Made by a program: the position numbers and the translations under genes. A DNA stretch of 64,000 nucleotides, from positions 10,083 through 74,082 of the forward strand of contig SJOL01001494.1 in assembly GCA_004794785.1 (NCBI GenBank), read 5' to 3'. Of this stretch, positions 17,836 to 29,079 are shown piece by piece. Every line of letters starts with the position of its first letter. The stretch's first letter is position 1. The stretch is from Opisthorchis felineus. Lineage: Eukaryota > Platyhelminthes > Trematoda > Opisthorchiida > Opisthorchiidae. Below the pieces are notes generated by a model, which was not told the origin of the DNA, did not search any database, and saw only the letters and a list, made by a program, of their open reading frames with translations.

Positions 17836-18018
17836 GCTTGAGTTAGCTCAGTGGTTAAGACCCGAACTTACTGACCGGAAGGTCCGTGGTTCAAACCCAG
17901 TCTCAGCATCTCGACTACTCCTGTCTAGCCTTGGGCAATCTGACAGTGTCTCAGCCCTCGTGCTTCATTCGGATGGCGTGGCAGATAGGCACCGAAAGGG
18001 TGTTACAGATGAACGATT
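17836..18018 (+). mobile_element. tRNA-derived SINE with A and B boxes
   Basis: The head GAGTTAGCTCAGTGGTTAAG resembles a tRNA 5' half with an RNA polymerase III A box, and GTGGTTCAAACCC is a good B box about 50 bases later. ACTGACCGGAAGGTCCGT between them is shared exactly with the copy at 57.9 kb. The body (CTGTCTAGCCTTGGGCAAT, CAGCCCTCGTGCTTC, GGCACCGAAAGGGTGTTACA) follows. It is too long and mismatched for a functional tRNA gene. Confidence 0.85.
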
Positions 18019-18029
18019 ATAATTATTAC

Positions 18030-18540
18030 GATTAGCCTCATTTTCCTAGGTGTTCATCTCCTACGGGTGACAGGCCTTCTACCCCGATTCGGATACTCAA
18101 GTAATCCGAGTGAACTCCAAGGTCACTTTGGAGACACATCCCACGCTCTTTCAATCAATCTAGTATATCTTTCAGAACCTCTTCAGGTCCATTCGTGGTC
18201 GTTCTGGTAGTCAATGTTTTTTAGACTTCCAGTACTAATAACCGACCCTTCCCTGGAACGTAGCTGGATCAGAGTAGACCCCCCATATTCCACATAAATA
18301 TTCTCCTGACTGTTGACTTTCGCCATAAGTTGGATCTCTGTGGTAAGTTCATGTGCCACCTTTAACTCGATAAGTACGTACTGGCACCTTTTGATGCGTA
18401 ATTACCTCCATATTGTTAAGGCGGAGGTTTTGTTAGTGTATTCGCGTTAGCTGCCGTCTTTAAGTTCAACATACAAACCGCAGTGTTGGGCCTAAGTATT
18501 GGTAAAGTGCTTTGGCCCGTTACGAAAATTCTATAGGTTT
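18030..18540. other. No gene recognised
   Basis: Neither strand shows a coding motif or a repeat I can match elsewhere in the window. Confidence 0.5.
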
Positions 18541-18544
18541 GTCT

Positions 18545-18800
18545 CGTGTGTCTCTACGCACAGAGGACATACGGAAGATGTCAGTGTTTGATCATCGGTG
18601 TCTGCGAAGCATTGGTCAGGTGGGATCATCGGATTAGTAATGCTGGGGTACGCCAGATGGTCTTAGGAAGAAGGAACTCTCCCGCGACGGATGAATTACT
18701 CATGCTTCATAGGCTGCGCTAGTTGGGACATGTACTCCGCATGCCAGAAGACCGTCTGCCTCGCAGAGCTCTTTTTGCCCAGCCCTGTGCTGAGTGGAAG
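18545..18800 (+). pseudogene. RTE-like C-terminal fragment
   Basis: TEDIRKMSVFDHRCLRSIGQV near 18,555-18,620, then frame changes leading to residues matching HRLRWLGHVLRMPEDRLPRR-type RTE tails near 18,705-18,765. It is similar in layout to 16,680-16,950. Stops and frameshifts make it a dead fragment about 250 bases long. Confidence 0.7.
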
Positions 18801-20755
18801 CTACCCAATTTCCGAACAAACTGAACGTGCCTTCGCCTCCAAGGCTTGGTTGTACGTTCCACATTCCCGTTTTCCGGTGATCGAAACTGTAGCAGCTGGA
18901 ACCAATGTGCCTATGGTACACGGTTTATAGCTGTTGAATTGATTGATTGATAGATTTGATGATCCCACCTTGTTGCAAATAAATGAGCTCAGTTGCGTCA
19001 AGTAAAGTAGTGAAGAGCCTTCTCACTCGAAAACCTTTTGTCGCCACAGGATGTTCTTGATTTCATGGAATATAACCACCAGGTTAGAGGTAAGAACCGA
19101 CAAATCTCTTCCGGTGACATCTAAGGAGGTTCGGTCAAGTTCTCTTCCCAAAATAAACTGCCGTTTATTTCAGCATACAGCTTCTACGGTTGTCGCAATG
19201 TTGCAGCCAGTTCTGAACATCATCAGCCTGTCGAACGCGGTGCTATAATCGAACAATTATTACTCCAACAATCGGGCTATCCAGAACCACTTTCCCTGAC
19301 TCACGGTGTTCCGTTATTCCTAGCAGTGGAGCCACTTCTTATCTCAGGGAATCGCTTTCATTTTGCACGGCCGGAAGAAAATGAAATTGCTGTACAATAG
19401 CCTGGGTTTTTGGTTATGATATCTGGATACACGTTCGTTAGACTACTGTTTATTCGATATAGTGTGACTATGCTGCGTATCGGCTCGCCGATCGTGGAAA
19501 GACAGATGCCCAAAACAGGGTTCATCTCATGGGAATCATTATTAGTCCCATTTACTGCAAAGAAGCAATTCAACGGTCAATGCGGTGGTCCAAGAAACCA
19601 ACTATAACATGTTTCTGTAGTATGTCGGTGAATATATTGCTTATTTCGGTTCGTTAGACCTGCGACACTCATATTAGCAGGACAGAGACCTGTGAAGACG
19701 TGTTGGGTTACATGCGGTCTATACCAGGTCCGCTTGGTATGCGCTAGCACGAAAGTCAAACTCGGAAGTAACGGAAGGTTGTTTATGCGGTTCAGGTGAC
19801 TAGAATAGACCGACACGTGCGCATTATCGGCCAGTCAGTCAGTAAACCACTTACCACAAAATCCTAAAAAACGAATCGTCAGGAGAAGACAGGATGGTAT
19901 TCCCCACCATAAGGCAGAGATTTCAATACCGGGTTTTCAAGTACATATCCTATAAGCATTGGATGTCAGCTAGTAGGTCCCTATTGATGCATTACCATGT
20001 ATCCCTTCGGACACCGAGCATAATCCATCCAGGACGTGTTATACATCACCTCACCTGCATATGGATAGGGAAACTTGCTTGAATCAGAGGGCTCTGGAAA
20101 TGGAGGACACTGCGGCAGTTTGGAATGTGTTGAAACTGTTTCACTCCGTAACCAAATAACTCTTGAAATGAGTCGCACAATAAGAATTGGCGTCACAGTT
20201 CCAAGGCTTAAATTTTCCACTCGCAGCTTAGTTGGTCAGGTACCTCTTCATCCGTATCCTCCATCTTACCTGCTTAAATCGAGCTATCGTCCGTAGACTT
20301 AGGCCGCTTTTTAATTTCTGCAGTACTAGAATGTCTTAAAACTCCATCGAGCTGCAAAGCTACTTTACCCGTGTTACAAACGATGATTGGTGTTTTGTCT
20401 TACCCTGACCGGTTGGCTTAAACTAATTAGAGAACAAAACGGTTCTCTAAGGAACTCCTTCATAAAAGCAGCAACTGCCCTCACTTTAGGGATATACATG
20501 TGACACGGCCACTGGCTATAATCATACTGCGATGCTGAACCTCAGTACGTGAGGCGCAAGCTCGATGGGATAAACTAGGCTTTAGACCAATCAGGGGATG
20601 AAACATCACGTACCCACACTACGTCAAATGTTTGACAATTCTATACGTACCGTCCACAGAGAATCACCTTTTATCCTGACTTCAAACTAGCTGATCACTC
20701 GGTGGATAGATTTTCGATCCGACATGTACGAAGTTGTAGGCGAGTGGTCTGCAAT
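18801..20755. other. No gene recognised
   Basis: Open frames here are short and match nothing I know. I see no splice-bounded exon with convincing composition and no repeats shared with the rest of the window. Confidence 0.5.
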
Positions 20756-20900
20756 TTGTAAACACTTCTTGCGTTTTGGCGTTACTATTCTCATTCTACC
20801 CTTCTCCTTTTTGTTTAATTTTGTGGTCAAAATCATCATGGAGCGCACAATCCAAGGGGCCATGAATCTAGTTACCGAACTGGGACGAAAACCATTTTAT
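20756..20900 (+). pseudogene. Small non-LTR RT relic
   Basis: LILPFSFLFNFVVKIIMERTIQGAMNL resembles RT motif B and the following helix (CPLSPFLFNFVVDxIME) of RTE elements. No catalytic box survives. About 45 codons only. Confidence 0.5.
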
Positions 20901-22428
20901 TGTTTCATGGTCATTCATCTGAATGGAATATCTGGAGTGGCCCTTTGTTCAGTGTTATATCGGACTGCAGGGCCTAGTGCCGGAAAAAGACTCGCCGATA
21001 AGGAACACAACAGCTTTATTGCGAACAAGCGAGTGCGAAAGTACAACGGCCTCAGGCTATTTTATTGGAGGGACACTCTCTGACCTTGATCCAGCGCTGA
21101 CTCACGCTGTCTGGCTTTGATACAAGGCTGTGACGCGCTGCATATTGAGGGGGCGTTGTCTGTCTGGTCAGCATCTAGTGGAGTTGAGGGTCTCAGTAGA
21201 TTTCGGGCATTCAGTGGTTGCTTTCAGGAATCTGACCTTCCTGATATTCAGGCACGCTTTTTCCGCTTTTAAAGTGCACACTCTTACCGCAGGAAGTCCA
21301 GACTCCTAGCATTCATTTGGAGCTTCAGAACTGCTAGCTTTGATTTGTTGACCGCCTACCTTATTTTGACAACTGCTTAAACCGTGATCTTAAAAATAAA
21401 GTCAGTACACGTATTATCAGCGTTCAGTAAGTATTTGCCGAAGTGTCTGATGTTTGTCGGCAGAATCGGATTTCATTGGTGCAATGCAACTGTGAAAGTA
21501 CTCCTACTTCATAACTGTGAGACTAGGACGCTAATTCTGGGACCTCAAACTTTTTCAGACATTTTATCACCTCATCACATAGCAGATCTGAACCTTGCTT
21601 GCCCGATCCCTGCTTGAGCATCTGGTAATGAGTTGTACTTATCACAGCAGCAGATAGAGCTTGCTGAATAAGATGGTCATCATCGGCAGCATAACATCGG
21701 TGTTCATCATTGATGCTTTGCTGCCATACAACCCCTGTAGGATGTGCAGGCATTGATATCGAAGATGGTTGTAATATGTGTTGCACTTATCCAACCGAGT
21801 AAATAACCGTTTTCCATTCGTAACCTTTGTCTTCGAAAAGTTCATGGAGGAGACAGGCGGTGAGTTGGCAACACGAAATGAGAGCTGTTAGCATCAAGCT
21901 ATGCATTGTGGTTGTGCGTCACCTGTCCAGCCTCTATGTGATCACAAATCTTACAAAATATGGCAGTGTTGTCTCCTCTTATCCAGAATGTCCGGGTACA
22001 GTTTGTTGTTTTGGGCTTGTATTGGGTATTCGTTTGGAATGCCTCCTACTTCAACACGACGTGCTTCCTTCACGGTTCCACCCTGTTAATAACCCATTTA
22101 TTTAGATGCATATGCCCTTTTACGATCTTTCTTTTCACCTGTCCGTGATAATGAATACCAATGCGTCCTACAACCGTTCCGTGATGCGCTGACGTACGGT
22201 TCTTGGATTGGAGACGTATCAATCTATCCGCTTAAGGCCAGTTGTAACTCAGTATAACGCACGGTCTGCTGCTGTTCGCCTAGGTGAATGCCTTTAAAGT
22301 TGTTCTTTGGTAACGGTAGCTGGCAGCTTCGTTTCCAAAGCGGCATGCATGTGTTTACCATTATTTTGTCTGATTATTTAAACACTCGTTTGTACGAGCT
22401 GCTGACATTTTCATTTCCTTTTTTCCAG
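20901..22428. other. Probable intron or upstream region of the small gene
   Basis: No domain recognised. A consensus donor (GCG|GTGAGT, cut after 21,859) lies 569 bases before the acceptor at 22,427-22,428. An ATG at 21,844 just before it would read only a dozen codons through that junction before a TAA, so if this donor is used the first exon is 5' untranslated or encodes a short upstream frame. Confidence 0.35.
22427..22428 (+). promoter_or_regulatory. Strong 3' splice acceptor before the small ORF
   Basis: TTTTCATTTCCTTTTTTCCAG then GTTACACC. A long pyrimidine tract with CAG, 27 bases before the ATG at 22,456. In flatworms such a site next to a start codon can be a cis acceptor or a spliced-leader trans-splice site; the sequence does not decide which. 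Confidence 0.6.
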
Positions 22429-22455
22429 GTTACACCCTAGTGAAGAAGTAATCTA

Positions 22456-22743
22456 ATGTCTCGTTCTAAGAAACGTTCTAAAAGTGCTCATCCGAAACAC
22501 AAATCGAAGAATTTCCGGAAAAAGGAGAAGGCCATGGTTGAGAAGAGTTTGCAGCTATTAAATGAGCACCTTCCCGTATTCCGAGATACAGCTCAGTTCA
22601 GCTTGCAGAAAGAAAAAACTCCTAAATATTCTGAGGTACCAGTTGATAAACCGGATCCTGTGCAGTCTGTTCTGATCGAAAAGTTCCCCGAACGGTTGTT
22701 AGATGAAACCACTGAAGCCCTGTCCGCTTGTAAATACGTTTGA
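22456..22743 (+). CDS. Small lysine-rich protein, unrecognised
   Basis: 95 residues, ATG to TGA, with an in-frame TGA 15 bases upstream of the ATG, so this ATG is the first possible start. The N-terminus is very basic (MSRSKKRSKSAHPKHKSKNF then RKKEK), like a nuclear or nucleolar targeting region. The rest is mixed charge with a possible helix (AMVEKSLQLLNEHLPVF) and a Pro/Glu-rich part ending LLDETTEALSACKYV. No membrane segment or known domain is visible. The strong acceptor just upstream, the sensible amino-acid make-up and the compact size support a real gene or last exon. I found no AATAAA in the next 500 bases; ATTAAA occurs near 23,303. No function is proposed. Confidence 0.6.
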   Translation: MSRSKKRSKSAHPKHKSKNFRKKEKAMVEKSLQLLNEHLPVFRDTAQFSLQKEKTPKYSEVPVDKPDPVQSVLIEKFPERLLDETTEALSACKYV

Positions 22744-22919
22744 TTTATACACACTTCAGAGCTCCGTGCACGTGTTCTGTTTCAGTGCTTAACACGTTTT
22801 CATAAGTATAATTGGTGTATAAAGAGATAGATCTCAAATCCCATGTACTTTCAAGCTTGTTTATCTTTCATTCGAGATTTTCTCTTGTAATTGAAGTCTG
22901 TCTGTTCACTGTATATCTG

Positions 22920-23010
22920 CTTCATCCTTGCTGGGGATCATCAGCACTGTTCATCACACAAATGTCCAGAGATTCGAACCCTCGATCTAGTGGCTAATAG
23001 TTTAAGCTTT
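22920..23010 (-). mobile_element. tRNA-derived SINE family 2, fragment
   Basis: On the minus strand it reads CGAGGGTTCGAATCTC (B-box-like), then TTTGTGTGATGAACAGTG, CTGATGATCCCC and AGGATGAAG, matching 32,651-32,798. The GAAA of the hammerhead-like core is mutated to GAAG here. Confidence 0.65.
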
Positions 23011-23129
23011 TCACTGTTTCATGATTCGGGTATAGTTAAACCTGAGGGGCTAGTTTTAATGTGCCCCTTGTATTCTTACAGACATGCACTTCGGCTAGAC
23101 GAAAGTTCGAACTCTACCGCGCGACAAGT

Positions 23130-24440
23130 TTAATTTTCATGCGAGCGAAACGCTTTCGCCAACGAACGAGTGAGAAATTATACATTTTTTAGTCTTCTGA
23201 TAAACAAAAATTGAAATATAGCTTCTGGAATTCATTCTAGTTGCTTTTCCATTGGAATTTTGAAGTATCGCAGAGTTGACGAAATTCCGCAAACACTTGA
23301 AGAATTAAACTAGTTGTGAAGGGGTTTTCAGCGACCTTTTTAGTAGCTTGTTCTTTCAAGAAATGATCGGGGTAGTCCCTTCGAGTACGTCTGCGAAGAA
23401 GGCTGTTCTACTTGCTGATTAGGATACAGATCAGGATATCCGCAGTGTTCCGTGTTGGTTAGTCAGTGTGTTAGCGACGAGACAGGAAACGGTAAATCTC
23501 CAAGACCTACATCTGACTGTACAGAACAAGTTGTCAGGCTCTGTAACATGATTTTTATTGTGCTAATCGTCACTTCAAACACTTGGGCCAGTTTCTATAA
23601 TCGCTCCCACAGACTCCAAACCCACTCGACGCACACATTTCTATGGTCCCACATTACGATGACTTTTAGAACAATAATGATATGGGGGATATTTAAGCAA
23701 AGACTGTGGCTACTCGCAAGTTATTGAACCGGTTAGTTTATCAGCCAAGCCAGCGAATCAAACCATGCAAGGATGTGGAAATTTAAGGGGCTGTATTCTG
23801 GTGGCTGGCTTTTGCAGCTTTCCGTAGCCTAACAATACATTCCCGATAGAGTACGCAACGGCCTAAACGGGCCAAAAAATCCTCGGTCCACAAACTAGAC
23901 AGTTTTTGAACTGTTGCTTGAAATGGTGACATGGGCATGCAAGCCCTCCTATGCACACAAGCAGGTTTTATTAGGAACAACCTATTCGACATTCCTGTGA
24001 AAATCAGACACCACTTTGTTTTTGTACCAAGGCGGAAAAAACAATGATGACCACTAGACCGCATCTGCCTGCTTCACTAAACAATCCAGGATCGGTAGGT
24101 TTCATGCCACTTTATCTTCCTAGTTACTCTTATGCTGATGGACGTGAGCCTGTCCTCTGTGAGCTGGCCATCCCTATATTCTGTCCTGACCTCTGTAACA
24201 GGACAGTAGGGACAAACATTAATCAGTCAAAGCCTCATGACCGCAGACTTTGTACTGTTGATTGCCTCACATCACTGCTTGGTTTACCTTCACCGTCAAC
24301 ATTCCAGTTGACCAGTGGTTGTCCGCACCCATTTAGCCATGTTTGAACGTTCTAATCCGTGTACGGTTTTCCGTAGGTAGTTAATCAGGTGGCTGTTGAT
24401 CTGTTCGCCGAGCTTGGCGGTTGATTTACAAACATTTCAT
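23130..24440. other. No gene recognised
   Basis: Short open frames only. A 100-codon ATG frame at 24,044-24,346 has no recognisable feature and no splice signal that would favour it. Confidence 0.5.
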
Positions 24441-24520
24441 CACCATTCGAGGAGACATCACCGTGCACTGAATATGTCTTCTCGGATAGTGACGAAACAT
24501 CTGCAAGTCAGGGAGCAGAT
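24440..24520 (+). ncRNA. Hammerhead-like remnant, weak
   Basis: CTGAATA (24,468-24,474), GTC, a 12-base loop, GAC, GAAAC (24,494). The layout matches the Penelope-type core, but the invariant G of CUGANGA reads T and helix II is only 3 bp. Possibly a decayed Penelope terminus of another subfamily. Confidence 0.25.
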
Positions 24521-27500
24521 CGACAGTTAACTGATCAACTACCAATAAACGCACTCGAGCTACCAATACATTGCCAAGCAAGTACTCATCCAACGGTGTT
24601 TTGCATACCCATGGTGGTCATAACACACTGCTGTCCATATTACCACGTCTTTAATAGGCTCTGTAAACCAAAGTCAATGTCGCCCGTATTCACTGGATTA
24701 CTGAGGATTTGATTCCGCGGAATCCTGATAACAAGCGCTTTCTCATATATCTTCTGGGCACGAACTACTTTCCAAGTTGAGTAATAAAGCCTTCATTCTC
24801 ATATTTATTCCATGTATCCTTATCAATAGACAATCCACTCCACTCTTCTGAATAGTGATGTCAGCAACCGTTGCGTCACCCCTAAATTGTTGAAGCGTAG
24901 TCCTGTTGCCTCCTGTCGAATTTATGAACCCATCGTCAAAACTTGATAGGCGCGCTACATAAGCGAAATGCTCATAATTCAACTCCTTCGGTGTTGCGCC
25001 TAACCCAGCGAAAATTTTGTTTGTTATCTCTGGGCAACACCTCCCTCTAAAGGCACATTGATGAAATGGTCGGTCGCATAGTTTTTTAGCTTGCGTCTCT
25101 CAGTTTGACCAGTGGACTTGTCTATATGATTCTGTCTTACACCTGACATAGGTTCGTTATTTTAGTGAAGGCTATCCACCCGGAAACCGATCCCTGTCAC
25201 GGAGACAGGTTCAGTGCCCCTAAAGCGTTCTTTAAACAAAAGTGAATTATTTCAGAACACATTAACCGTGCGAAGAACAGAGCCCTTTTCTATAGTGGAT
25301 CGTTTTCAGGACCTCGTCTTCAGTCCGGAAAGTGAAACCCCATGTGTTTTGGCTATCCGGTGGGTGGCTCGCCACGAAACACGTGGGCCCGAGGCTGAGG
25401 CAGGCCGCTATCACAGCTAGGAATTCAATAGAATTCAGTATTTAAAATGGCTCAATCTATCGTCGATTCTGTGAAAGAAATGATACGCAGCACTTCGCCC
25501 TTTCACCGCAGACTGAACTAGATTAGCTCTTCAACGACACTTATCGTTCTCACTTCACACAACTCTACAGGGTTCTACAGCTATTTTAGAAAAAATACCC
25601 TGGTTTCTGTTACTTTTTGAAGAAATTGAGAGGGGACACCTGCATATATGACATCTTCCCAAAACTTAAGGAATAAGATTACTTGTCCAAAATAAACCGG
25701 TAACTCTGATCGAGTGCACGCAAGTCCCCACCGCCTTAGTCGGCTAACCGAACTACTTCGGCAAAACACGATTACATAGTAGTGCCACCGATCTCGCCAG
25801 TTCAGAGGACTACTCCCGGAAGACATCGAAAATATCAAAGGGCCCGTGGAATTTTTGAAGTACGATATGTGCACACTATTCCATGGTGTGTACTCTCGTC
25901 CAGAGTAGTGGTGAATCTGTTTTCTTCTCTCAGCACCGGTGCGGACATCCTTGAGAAGCGCTGCCTGAACTGCTCAGTCATATATTTCAATGAGGAAGGA
26001 TAAGGACACCTATGACAAGGCTCCAGAACTTGTGCCAGAATGCAGTGCAGCTCTCAACGTTGCCATTTCATTAACCTGATAATTAGGATCTAGGTTCGGC
26101 ACAGCGTTTACTATACTGACAAACCAGAGAAACCGTTCGGCCATAACTGACAATGGGGATCTTCATTTGGCTCTAACCCATTTGAAACTAACAATCAAAA
26201 GTGTGGTAGAGGGACATCAATCTCATTATTTCTACAGAACGTTGCGCACCGACTAAGAGTATTCCGGAAAATTACCTGTAAGACCAACTGAATTGTAGCA
26301 AAAGTATGCTGCTATCCTGTTCCTAGTTTTCAGAATTCGTATCGTTTATGAGGCTTGGAGCTCTTTTCTAACACTGTTGGTGCTTTCTGGTGTGAAATGG
26401 TTTGCATTGATGAGGGAACGTTAGGCGAGTTCTGGTTGGTAAAATTTCAGAAAGTGGAGTAGGTGAAAGAAGTTTGAAGAACCCTGCTCTCCATAGCGAA
26501 TCCCATCAGTAAAATCCGAGCTGGGGTTACGCCGTTCGTTAGTGAAATCCTCATCTTCTGTAGGGATGAAGTACTCAAGTCGTCACATCATTGAAGATTG
26601 TGGTGGACCGTAAGGTATGCTAGCATAGAACGGTGCAACTGATTTTGACTATTCTCTGGAGAGCGGTGCACCTGTGAGTGGTCAGGAGATTGAGGCATAA
26701 GAAAGCTTTTCAAAACCGGCTTTCAACTGTAACTGAATGAATGGATGGAATCTGTTAAAACTGATGACTTCATTCCATGGCTGGCGGATCCCGAACTGCG
26801 CACCAGCTATAGGATTTGTGGTGTAAAAGCGTATGATAGGAATCGCAAAACGGACTATCCGTGCATGAGCTATTTGGTCAGTGCTGATAGCCGATTCAGT
26901 GGACCTGTTAATCATAAGGAATCAAACCCCACTGTTCTTGGTCAGTTTTACCCTAGCGTTCGGTTGCTTTAAGAAAAGTTACGTGTCTCATTTTCCGCCA
27001 TAATTCACACTAATGGTCTGCACAGCCCAACAATGATCAGTGACTTCCGCATCGAATGAAACTTCATACCTTACCATTCATCTTTGACCTCAGATTTATC
27101 AGTTCTCGCGAAACCTGTGTTCATTTGCACTTGTATCTTCCCGTTCATCTTGTTTTTCGCTCCAAGCCCAAATTGTTTACCTTGTGAATGTTCAACAAAT
27201 TTCCTCTGGAGGGTAATTGTCTCCAAACACGAGTCATATGGCGGTTTTTGTCTGGAGTTTTCATTTTGTATCACCACAACTCTAATTGTGCCCCCATACA
27301 TCGGGTCCACTTGTGACTCAGACGTCTGTTGTTTGAGGTAGCAATGATCATACGAATGCCAAAGTTCTGGTGATCACCGTGCTCACCACATTCGAACAGG
27401 AGTAAACTCAATTAGCAATACGTTACTTTTGAGTAGCCTTGATAGCTGCGCTGAAGTCGGACTCACAAAAACTGACACATGCTTGTTATCCACGAAGGTT

Positions 27501-28693
27501 TATGTTAGCTTGTTGAGTAAACCTTTCGAATTAGTTCTTTTTCGCATAATGGAGGACACGATTTTAAGTACAGTGTGCATAAGGCTGCCAAAGGTTTTCC
27601 GATATTTTCTTTTTATCCTGACTGTTTGGCTTCTGCGCGCGCTGTGATAGCCTCTTAAGTCCGCTGCTGATCAGAACTTTTCAATCCTTTTGATTTGTTC
27701 CTTACCTTGATGCATCACTCTTCATACTCCGCTCAATTGCCTTGTGAACTCCTACTAAAGATGCAGTAAAGTGGACAGACGTCATAAACTAGCTTTCTGT
27801 TGAACTATCACTCAGTTACCGTGTATATTGAGCTTAACTAAGACACTGTTTTTGATTTCACATTGAATAGTCATTTTAATTTGTTTAACAACATGTCACA
27901 CATGATCCTGACCAAACAGCATAACTGTGTTCAAGGGGGCACTCCAAAGCACTCATCCCGCGGGCTAAGTGTCGCTTAAAAGCCGATGATCACTGTGTTG
28001 CTGCTTCATTTTCTAAGCAATAGTGGCACGCATCCGAAGAAATTTTGAAGGGGTTGGAGTATAGACAGGAGGTTAAACGTTTAGGAACCTTCACCACACA
28101 AATGAGTGATTGGTAAAAATGACCTCCTGTAGAGTATTATGATCTGAAGGCAACCTGCAGCCTGCCCATCGCTTCAGTAATTGTAAGTGGTGTGCATCTC
28201 CTACATCTTGTGTTGGATTAGGTTTTCTCTTCTAACAAGGGAGGCCTGATGCTGCGTTTCACTATCCAATGAGCAGAGGAATATCACTAAGATGGAATTC
28301 TATCAACAGGATTTTCGTTGGAATTTGAACTAATGTGAATCTCCTAACCATCAAGGACAATTTCTAAGTTCAACAACATAGCGGACCGGTTTCGGGCAGG
28401 GTCTGCCGCACAACGTCCCGAGTTTTCCGGCAAAGTGCTTAACTTTGAAATCTATTACATTAAATTTAGTGCAGCTCAGACTTTGCTGTTAAAGGGTAAA
28501 GAGGCTGATATGCCACTGCTATTGTGCTCAAAAGAAACTTAGAACAAGTAGTGGGGAGGAATGATTTTTTCCGATGGTTCATTATGTACAGTTGAAGGAT
28601 GATCCATGGATTTTGATAACTGCGGCATCTGTTCTTTAGCTGTGTCCTCTGTTTAGGTGGAAAAAACGTCTGTCTGCTCCTGTGTTGCTGGGG
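24521..28693. other. No gene recognised
   Basis: 4.2 kb of non-coding-looking sequence. It may contain the 3' untranslated region of the bHLH gene just left of 28,694, but no AATAAA is visible on the minus strand in the first several hundred bases. A fragment near 28,384-28,420 resembles the 3' half of the family 1 hammerhead (see findings). Confidence 0.45.
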
Positions 28694-29056
28694 TCAAACT
28701 TTCGTGAAGTAGGCTTCCGGATACTTAGCTCCCACAGCTGTGAACAATCTGTCCGCATTGATATCACGTATCGGATAAACCGACTGAGAGGAATTCAAAA
28801 AATCTGTCGTATACTTCATTTGAGAAAGATGAGAGACGTCAGGACATATGTCATCTAGACGGTTTGTACCCCAAAGTGTCTTGATTGTTGGTGAAAGGAG
28901 ACGGGAAAGTTCTGTGTTGAGCACAGCTGCTTCTGAGCCGTAAGAAGAGGTAATGTGTTCTCGCATGAGTGGGCGAAAATGGGAAACCCCATGTTCAGGT
29001 CTGTCACCCGAATAATCGGGACTTTCCGATGCAGAAATAGTAAAGGACTTGTTGTC
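28694..29056 (-). CDS. Candidate last exon of the bHLH gene
   Basis: The minus strand has TGTTTCCTCCAATTTCAG directly before 29,056, a near-ideal acceptor with a pyrimidine tract. The exon reads DNKSFTISASESPDYSG, then REHITSSYGSEAAVL, LWGTNRLDDICPD and ends SVYPIRD...YPEAYFTKV followed by a stop: 120 residues in one frame. The composition (Ser, Pro, Asp, Glu) is like the tail of exon 1. The entry phase is 0, matching the phase-0 donor of exon 1 at 36,126 on the same strand. No domain is recognised, and the link to exon 1 across about 7 kb is inferred; it could instead belong to another gene. Confidence 0.5.
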   Translation of the reverse strand, partial: DNKSFTISASESPDYSGDRPEHGVSHFRPLMREHITSSYGSEAAVLNTELSRLLSPTIKTLWGTNRLDDICPDVSHLSQMKYTTDFLNSSQSVYPIRDINADRLFTAVGAKYPEAYFTKV

Positions 29057-29079
29057 CTGAAATTGGAGGAAACACAAAC

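Noticed and set aside
17836..17906. True tRNA gene
   Set aside because: Has A and B boxes, but the arms do not fold into a full cloverleaf by eye and the same head is fused to a SINE body in another copy.
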